Source: Eulemur rufifrons
Taxonomy: Eukaryota > Chordata > Mammalia > Primates > Lemuridae
Reading direction: 5' to 3'
DNA: 64,000 nucleotides
NCBI RefSeq assembly: GCF_041146395.1
Contig: NC_090989.1
Span: 221,062,843-221,126,842 of the forward strand
Each line of letters begins with the position of its first letter. Position 1 is the first letter of the stretch. Below are positions 56,546 to 64,000 of this stretch, piece by piece. The notes beneath the pieces are model-generated. The model was not told the DNA's origin, searched no databases, and worked only from the letters and a program-made list of their open reading frames with translations. The translations under genes and the position numbers were made by a program.

Positions 56546-57611
56546 GATTGCCAGCTTAAGTCAGTTTTCAGGTATACTATATATACAATAAAATTTGCTC
56601 ATTTTAGGTATATCTGTTCTAGGAATCTGACAATCAAACTACAGGACATTTCCATCACTCCAAAAAGTTCCCTCATGCTCCTCCATTGTCAATCCCCTCT
56701 ACTAACCCCCAGGTAACACTGACTTTTAATCTGCTCCTGTAGTTTTGCCTTTTCCAGAATGTCATATAAATGGAATGATAAAGTATATGGCCATTTGAAG
56801 TAGCTCATTCCTTTCTACTGGTGAATAGGATTCCACTGTATGAATCAGGATCAAATCAGTATTGTTTAGCTGTTCTCTCTCTCTTTTGATCTAGAACGGT
56901 TCCTAGATCAAAATGAATGAATAATGTTCCTTCATTCACCAATTAAAGAACATTTTGAGTTGTTTCTAGCTCGGGGCTGCTAATAAATATTTGCATATAA
57001 GTTTTTGTGTGGAGATATTTTTATTTATCTTGGGTTAATTCCTAGGAATGGTATTGTTGGCCTACATAATTTAATGCTTAATTTTACGAGAAACCAACAG
57101 TTTTTCAAAGTTGCTGTATCATTTTGCATTCCATCAGCCATGTATGAAGATCCAGTTTTCCTACATCCTTTCCAGCACTTAAAGTTTTATTTTTTGTTTT
57201 CACCATTCATGTACGTATGTAGTGTTATCTCATTGATTTTCATTTGCATTTCTCTAATAATTAATAATGTTAAACATCTTTTCAATGTGCCTACTTGCCA
57301 TTGTGTATTTTCTTTGGTGAAGTGTCTATTCAAGTCTTTTGCCCATTTTTTAATTGGATGGTTCATTTTTTTACTATTGAGATGTGAGAGTTCTATATAT
57401 GTTATGGATAGTAGCCCTTTATCAGATATGTGTTTTGCAAATATATTCTCCCAATCTGTGCTTTTATTTCCATTATCTTAACAGTATTTTTGTAAGAGCA
57501 GATCTTTTGAATTTCAAAGAGGGAACAATTTGTGAATTTTTTTCTTTTACAAACCATAGTTTTTGTCTCAAATCTAACAAATCTTTGAAGAATCACAAAG
57601 ATCTTCACCTG

Positions 57612-57629
<18 letters not shown>

Positions 57630-57644
<15 letters not shown>

Positions 57645-57924
57645 GAGACAGAATCTCGTTCTGTCTCCTGGGTAGAGTGCAGTGGCATCATCATAGCTCA
57701 CTGCAACCTCAAACTCCTGGGGTCAAGTGCTCTTCCTGCCTCAGCCTCCTGAGTAGCTGGGATTACAGGTGCAGATCACGACACCCGGCTACTTTTTTAA
57801 TTTTTAGTAGAGACAGAGTCTCACTCTTGCTCAGGTTGGTCTTGAACTCCTGAGCTCAAGTGATCCTCCCGCCTCGGCCTCCCAGAGTGCTAGGATTATA
57901 GGTGTGAGCCACTGTGCCTGGCTT
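57630..57924 (-). mobile_element. Alu SINE nested in LINE-1
   Basis: Minus-oriented Alu without the strepsirrhine linker, preceded by a (TTTTC)n stretch. Confidence 0.93.
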
Positions 57925-58183
57925 TCATCTACGATTTCTTCTGGAAGTTTAGTAATTTTAGGTTAGTCCATAATCCATTTTGAGTTAACTTTTGTACATG
58001 GTGCAGAATATGGGTGGAAATTCCTTTTAAATTATATATGGATGTACCATTGTTCTAGCACCATTGAAATGCCTTTGTACCTTTCTCAAAAATTAAGTAT
58101 ATGTGGGTCTATTTTTGTATTCAATATTCTGTCACATTAATCTGCATCTTTTCTTTCACCAGTACCACTCTGTCCTAATTTCT

Positions 58184-58524
<341 letters not shown>

Positions 58525-59021
58525 TGTCCTAATTTCTATAGCTTTGTGAAAAAGTCTTGAAATCAGTACTGTGAGTCCTCCAACTTTTTTTTTTCCCACC
58601 AAAATTGTTTGACTATTCTAATTTCTTTATTTTTCCATATAAATTTTAGAATCTGTTGATTTCAACAAAAAATTTGCTATGATTTTGATTAGGATTACAC
58701 TGAAACTATAAGTCAGTTTTGGGGAGAACTGACATCTTAACAATATTGAATCTTTCAATCCATGAACATTCCATTGGATAAACCCCACTTATTTGTAATG
58801 TATTATGCTTTTTATTTATTGATGAGTTCCATATGCTAATATTTTCTTGAGGATTTTTATGTATATGTTCATGAGTGATATTTGTCCATAATACTTTGGG
58901 GTTTTTTCTGATAATGTCTTCGTCTGGTTTTAGTTTTGTCTGTTTTGGTTCTCAGTTACTAGAGAATTGATATGCAAGGGTTAAAAGGACTTAAAATAGG
59001 TAAAGATCTTATATACTTTAC

Positions 59022-59318
59022 AGGTGGGCTCAGTGGCTCACGCCTGTAATCCTAGCACTCTAGGAGGCCGAGGTGGGAGGATTGCTGAGTTTACACCAAC
59101 CAGAGCAAGAGCAAGACCACCATCTCTACTAAAATAGAAAAAAATATTAGCTGGGCATGGTGGTGAGCATCTATAGTTCCAGCTACTCGGGAGGCTGAGG
59201 CAAAAGCATCACTTGGGCCCAGGAGTTTGAGGTTGCTGTGAGCTAGGCTGATGCCATGGCACTCTAGCCCAGGCAACAGAGTGAGACTCTGTCTCAAAAA
59301 AAAAACAAAAACAAAAAC
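59022..59318 (+). mobile_element. Alu SINE (diverged)
   Basis: Plus-oriented Alu from acaggtgggctcagtggctc to ctctgtctc plus an A/C-rich tail. Confidence 0.92.
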
Positions 59319-59329
59319 CCACATATTTT

Positions 59330-59700
59330 AGAAGAACACTAGAGTACTTTTTAAAAATCTTGTAGAGTAAGGTCAAATTTATATTTTTAAATGTTTAAAA
59401 GTACTGTTTTTCTCTTCACACATCCAGAAAATAATTTATGCTAACTATAATTCTCAATTTCTTACAGCTGTAGCTAGCCTGTGATGTGATCATATTTACA
59501 GAAGACTCTTAAGAGTCAACTTTATATGTACATAAATATGAATGGGACAATGGAAAGTACAATGTTCAAACTTCACACAGAAAATCTTTTTTGTACAACA
59601 TTGTTTATCTCCCTGCTGCTTGGTTTTGCAATTATTCTTTCCCTTTAATGTATATTCTTTTTACTGCATGTTAACTATATTGTATGATTTTCTTATGACA
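59330..59700. other. Unassigned intron sequence
   Basis: Nothing recognised. Confidence 0.4.
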
Positions 59701-59714
59701 AGAATTTATTTTTA

Positions 59715-60058
59715 GGCCGGGCGCGGTGGCTCACGCCTGTAATCCTAGCACTCTGGGAGGCCGAGGCGGGTGGATCGCTCAAGGTCAGGAGTTCGAGACC
59801 AGCCTGAGCAAGAGCGAGACCCCGTCTCTACTAAAAATAGAAAGAAATTATATGGACAACTAAAAAAATATATATAGAAAAATTAGCCGGGCATAGTGGC
59901 GCATGCCTGTAGTCCCAGCTACTCGGGAGGCTGAGGCAGGAGGATCGCTTGAGCCCAGGAGTTTGAGGTTGCTGTGAGCTAGGCTGACGCCACGGCACTC
60001 ACTCTAGCCTGGGCAACAAAGTGAGACTCTGTCTCAAAAAAAAAAAAAAAAAAGAAAA
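59715..60058 (+). mobile_element. Young full-length Alu with 14-bp target duplication
   Basis: It begins ggccgggcgcggtggctcac and retains most CpGs. It carries the strepsirrhine linker (tatatggacaactaaaaaaa) and an 18-A tail. It is flanked by AGAATTTATTTTTA at 59701-59714 and 60059-60072. Confidence 0.97.
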
Positions 60059-60074
60059 AGAATTTATTTTTATA

Positions 60075-60498
60075 GATGAAAAATAATTCTACAGATTAAT
60101 TTCATGAATTTAAAATAATATAAGTATTTCCATATTTACTAAATTATATTATATATTATACAATATATGCATAGATTATATATTAATTATACATGTGTAT
60201 ATATAAACATATATTCACACTGTAGAAATTTCATAAAAATGCAGTACAGAAAAAAGACAAGTCCTATCACTCAAAGATTCTGTATTTTCCAGCATTTCAA
60301 TCATACTTATTTACATAAATTTCTTTTTTTCCACACATGTTGTTTTATAACTTTTTACCATTAATTTTTCCACATTAACATCTACATATTTAAAGCAGGT
60401 TTCTATTGGCTGCATTATAATCTTCCAGTGCAATAATATCATTTACTAAACCTATTTCTTATTAGACAGTTGAATTTTATCACATAGCATAGAATATT
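60075..60498. other. A/T-rich intron sequence
   Basis: A TATA-rich tract lies at about 60140-60210; nothing else recognised. Confidence 0.45.
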
Positions 60499-60510
60499 TG
60501 TCCCTTTCTT

Positions 60511-60839
60511 TTTTTTTTTTTTTTGAGGCAGAGTCCTGCTCTGTCACCCTGGCTAGAGTGCCGTGGCGTCAGCCTAGCTCACAACAACCTCAAACTCCTG
60601 GGCTCAAGCAGTCCTTTTGCCTCAGCCTCCCAAGTAGCTGGGACTACGGGCATATGTTACCATGCCCGGCTAATTTTTTCTATATATTTTCAGTTGTCCA
60701 GCTAATTTCTTTCTATTTGTTAGTAGAGACAGGGCCTTGCCCTTGCTCAGGCTGGTTTCGAACTCCTGAGCTCAAACGATCCTCCCACCCCGGCCTCCCA
60801 GAGTGCTAGGATTACAGGCGTGAGCCACCGCGCCCGGCC
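60511..60839 (-). mobile_element. Alu SINE with 12-bp target duplication
   Basis: Minus-oriented Alu with strepsirrhine linker, flanked by TGTCCCTTTCTT at 60499-60510 and 60840-60851. Confidence 0.96.
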
Positions 60840-60859
60840 TGTCCCTTTCTTGAATCAAA

Positions 60860-62630
60860 TAAGTACATACGACTGTACTTAGCTTCTCTGGAATAAGTTT
60901 ACATCTATGAATAAGAGGAAAAAAACACAGTTCATGTTCTTGTTTTATCTGCCAATCTACCAATACAGAAATCATTACAAAATGACTATAGTACTTCTAT
61001 TTTATAAGAATTTATTGTTGCTATTATCTACAATAAAGTAGACAAGAAGTCCCAAATCTGTGCAAATTCCTCAACTCAACTGACTTACATTAAAAAAAAA
61101 AAAAGGCTAAATTTATAATAGAATTAGTGTACATAATTATTTGGATACTGAAGGAAATGTTTCCTAATATTATCTAAAAAAACTTGCTTTGCATTTTTAT
61201 CCTGGCAGTTAAGATTTTTAAAAGAATAGATGACATTGTCATTTTCTCTTTTGAAAAAGGAATTTAAAAAAAATTCTTGGTATAATCAACTTATTATTAC
61301 ATTTACTACAGACAGAATACTACTACTGTATGATCCAGGATAGGAATACTAACTTCCACTCACTTAAAACTTCCAAACCTACAAATCCTTTTTAAATGTG
61401 ATGTGAAGTAATGATTTGAATGTCTACTGCCCTCAGAAACCTTATTTGGACAAGTTAGTGAGTCTTACTATTTTTATGTACTTTATTATTTCACAAAATG
61501 AGCTAATCATACAAAGCTCAAATACTTTTGAAATGAGTTCTAGTAGTAAAATGGGTTTTACTGTCATTTAAGGAAAAATATAAAATTAAAGTTACTACAG
61601 GTATACCTCTTTTTGAGAAACTACGTTGTTTAACATAGCTAATTAGAGATTAGGAATCAACATTTTTAAGAATTCTTCACAAAAATTTCAGTCCAAGTCT
61701 CCTTCAAGCAAAATATTACCCTAAAATACTTGATAGACATATATATCAAATACATTAATATTTCAGTAACCAATATTTGATTTAACATATAAAAATTTAA
61801 TTAAAAGATACCTTTACTAAGATAAAATGAGGTATATCTGGACTGTGAGCTAAAATAGTTAATATTCTTCCCTGAAGTCTCATCCATCGTCCTCTCATTC
61901 ACTCTATATTCATCACAGGTTCTTAAAACACTAATTACAAACTGAGAGAAGTAAAAATATATACTAGAAATACTCAAAATGCTCCTCTTGTTCAATATAC
62001 TTACAACATAAGCTTTTTCTTGTCAAGAAATAATATTTGATTCTCTCCTCCTATTTTCCTTGTTGCTGCTGTAATCTTTAACAAACGACATCTGCAAAAC
62101 TGAACAATCGCATTTTTATCCAAAGACTGAATATAAAATGAGTTCTGATCATCCCAAACAGAGAACTATTCTCTCAAAAGCCAGTAAAGCTATTGTCAGT
62201 CACAATTATGCAGATAGAGTTTATGTATAAATTACTGATTTATTTGAGCAGCCAAGCAAACGACCCAGATTTTCCCTGACAAACTTAATACAGACACTTA
62301 AGTGGAGCCGTATCTGCCTACAGGCAAAAACATGCTGTGACAGTACCTTTTTCAAGCACTAGAAAAAACCTATTTAAGCTATTTTATTTTCCAAAATATA
62401 TTTTACTCAATTACTTTTAAGGAAATTAAAATAAGTTGGTTCCTGTATTTCAACAAATATTTCTGAAACATTCTAATTAAACGTTGATAAACATACTGCC
62501 ACTTTAAAAGTTTGAACAAAGAACTTTAGTATGAAGATTTTTAATTCTCTCCATTTTGTTCCAATTCAAGAGAGTGTGCTATGAATATTAGAAAATATAT
62601 ATATTTTAATATGCCACAATTTTTATTGCA
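60860..62630. other. Unassigned intron sequence
   Basis: No repeat or exon is supported. A minus-strand 52-codon open stretch near 61995-62155 was considered and not accepted. Confidence 0.45.
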
Positions 62631-62754
62631 ACATGGCTATTTTTGTGAGGGTGGGGAGTTTGATCTCTAAACAATGCTTTCTGGTCCTATCATCTGTTTT
62701 TCTTCCCTATGCACCTAAGCGCTCCCAAATAAACAAGTCTGGTGTTACTGGACT

Positions 62755-62915
62755 CCGCCTCCTCCTAAGTCTTTGCTCCATTCATTTGTTCTGCCTACAA
62801 TGCACCTCCTTCCTCCCACCCCATATGTGTGTCATGAAGTTTAATTCTTCATTCAAATTCCAGCTTTGCTTTCCAAGCAACCCTTCAAGCCCTTTGTGAT
62901 ACTTCTCATCCCACT
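62755..62915 (+). mobile_element. L2 fragment
   Basis: The order ttgctccattcatttgttct, gcctacaatgcacctccttc, cattcaaattccagctttgc and agcaacccttcaagcc follows the L2 3' region. Confidence 0.6.
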
Positions 62916-62924
62916 CTACAATCA

Positions 62925-63570
62925 ATATAGAAGATGTATAGAACATCTTCTGCTGGCTAGGCATATATCAGATACGTACGGATACAAGTCTTAATAAAAA
63001 AAGAGGTAAAGTCCTTGCCCTTGAGCTAGTAAGAAGGCAAATAAAGAGACAAGTATAGCAGTGTGGAAACTACTAATGCTATAACAGAGATAAACAATGG
63101 ATGCTTTGGGACCATCCTCTACCTGACAAAGTCCAAGTGCCAGTACACAAGGAAGGCCTCATGGAAGCATGAGAAAGTATATGACCCTTTTGGAAAAGTG
63201 AAGCCATTAGGAAGGGCTGAAAAACAGGGTGTGAAGACAATAGTTAGATGAGCTAAATTATAAGAGAACTTGTGTCCAAGCTAAAGAATTTAGACCCTTA
63301 AGCAGGGAAGGGATCTCACTGGATATAGTCTTAAGCAGTAATTCAAGACAAGACAAGACTAGAGGGAAGTATGGAGACCAATCAGGAGGTTGCTGTAGTA
63401 ATCAAGAAATGATATACTAAAACAGTAAATTTGGTTGTGGCAGTAAAGTTAGAAAGATGGGCACATACGTGGGACATCGTAAAGATGAAGAAATGATCTA
63501 GATTCAGTAAATGGTTAGAGGGAAAAAAAGACTAGTATAGAGTTGGGGCAAAAGTCATGGAAGAGCAACT
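62925..63570 (+). repeat. Ancient LINE-like interspersed repeat
   Basis: Phrases aaggcctcatggaagcatga, gagaccaatcaggaggttgc and tgtagtaatcaagaaatgat recur in an old mammalian repeat, probably the same family as at 7640-8060. The family is uncertain. Confidence 0.4.
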
Positions 63571-63577
63571 TTTAAGC

Positions 63578-63735
63578 CACTTCTCAAACTCCACTGTACA
63601 TCAGACCCAACAGAAGAGAAAACTAAAAATCAGATTTCCAGGCCCCACTCCCTGAGATTGTGATTTTGTAACTCAGGAATTTCTGTTGCACAGATCACAT
63701 GTAGACTACCTGTGGGTAATGGATGGGGACTACTC
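63578..63735 (+). mobile_element. hAT-Charlie-type element (MER5-like)
   Basis: The order ccacttctcaaactccactg, gatttccaggccccactccc and actcaggaatttctgt fits a MER5-like element with a decayed 3' half. Confidence 0.55.
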
Positions 63736-63929
63736 TAGAGCACCGTATGATTAATGCCAAGAAAGAGCTCAGACAGGGTGAGCTTCTATGATAACAATCC
63801 CTGCCTTCCCTTCTCCCCTTCCCAAGGTAGACCCAAACGCACAAACTGAGAAAGTGTGAGCCTTGGAAATCTACTTATAGAGACTAGAGCATTAGATCTG
63901 AGTATCAAATACAGGAGAAGGAAATTACC

Positions 63930-64000
63930 AGAGTAGTTTCATGTGTGATTTGAGGACTATGCACATCGGAATCACCTGTGAGGCTTGTTAAGAATGCTGA
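63930..64000 (+). mobile_element. MER5-like element, cut by window end
   Basis: The text ttgaggactatgcacatcgg, aatcacctgtgaggcttgtt matches the start of a MER5-like element. Confidence 0.55.

Noticed and set aside
57005..57481. 158-codon plus-strand open frame, longest in the window.
   Set aside because: It is antisense L1 ORF2/3' sequence; hydrophobic residues come from the T-rich complement.
61995..62155. Minus-strand open stretch of about 52 codons, with a donor-like gtaagtat at its end and an acceptor-like tag upstream.
   Set aside because: The upstream acceptor has a poor pyrimidine tract. The peptide does not match the expected first part of C9orf85 or any protein I recognise, and no linked exon was found. 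Chance in A/T-rich DNA is adequate.

Overview
The window is nuclear DNA of a strepsirrhine primate, most likely a lemur. About 22 Alu elements are present. Many carry a linker after the second-monomer start (a 'ttagttgtccagctaatttc'-type stretch before 'tatttttagtagagac') that is typical of strepsirrhine rather than ape or monkey Alus. Several short LINE-1 3' ends and a piggyBac-like short element fit the same group. The species cannot be named from the sequence alone.

Only one protein-coding host gene is supported: the orthologue of human C9orf85 (DUF2039 family, human 9q21.13), on the minus strand. Three coding exons are visible: 51576-51682, 34561-34674 and the last coding exon 33607-33748. 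Splice phases match exactly and the reading frame is intact across 120 codons. The first coding exon, with the start codon and promoter, is not in the window and should lie beyond 64000; no CpG island is visible between 52 and 64 kb. Everything below 33.6 kb is downstream of this gene. No second gene could be found there or elsewhere.

Layout. 0-5 kb: a solo class I-type LTR, Alu copies, a short L1 insertion and a Y3 RNA retrocopy flanked by target-site duplications. 5-12 kb: MLT1 LTRs, L1 pieces, MIR and Alu. 13-18.6 kb: a decayed ERVL provirus on the minus strand (LTR, internal region with recognisable reverse transcriptase and integrase remnants, no second LTR found), interrupted by two MER5 elements and holding a perfect 23-bp hairpin. 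18.6-33 kb: unique stretches, MER5A, a 718-bp minus-strand LTR, L1 with a nested Alu, and a polyadenylated segment that looks like a retrocopied 3' UTR. 33-52 kb: the C9orf85 gene body, with a piggyBac-like element in intron 3 and, in the 16.9-kb intron 2, a large L1 interrupted by an LTR, two further LTRs, MIR, L2, hAT and Tigger-type pieces. 52-64 kb: upstream intron of C9orf85 (inferred), with long minus-strand L1 sequence carrying nested Alus, then unique sequence and L2/MER5 remnants.

The visible content is a host gene in intron- and repeat-rich DNA. I saw no CRISPR array, operon, prokaryotic gene or novel multi-gene system. The most interesting items are the piggyBac-like insertion beside the last exon, the Y3 retrocopy with a perfected terminal stem, the hairpin in the ERVL fossil, and an apparently changed C-terminus of C9orf85. 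Repeat family names are assigned by recognition, not by database search.
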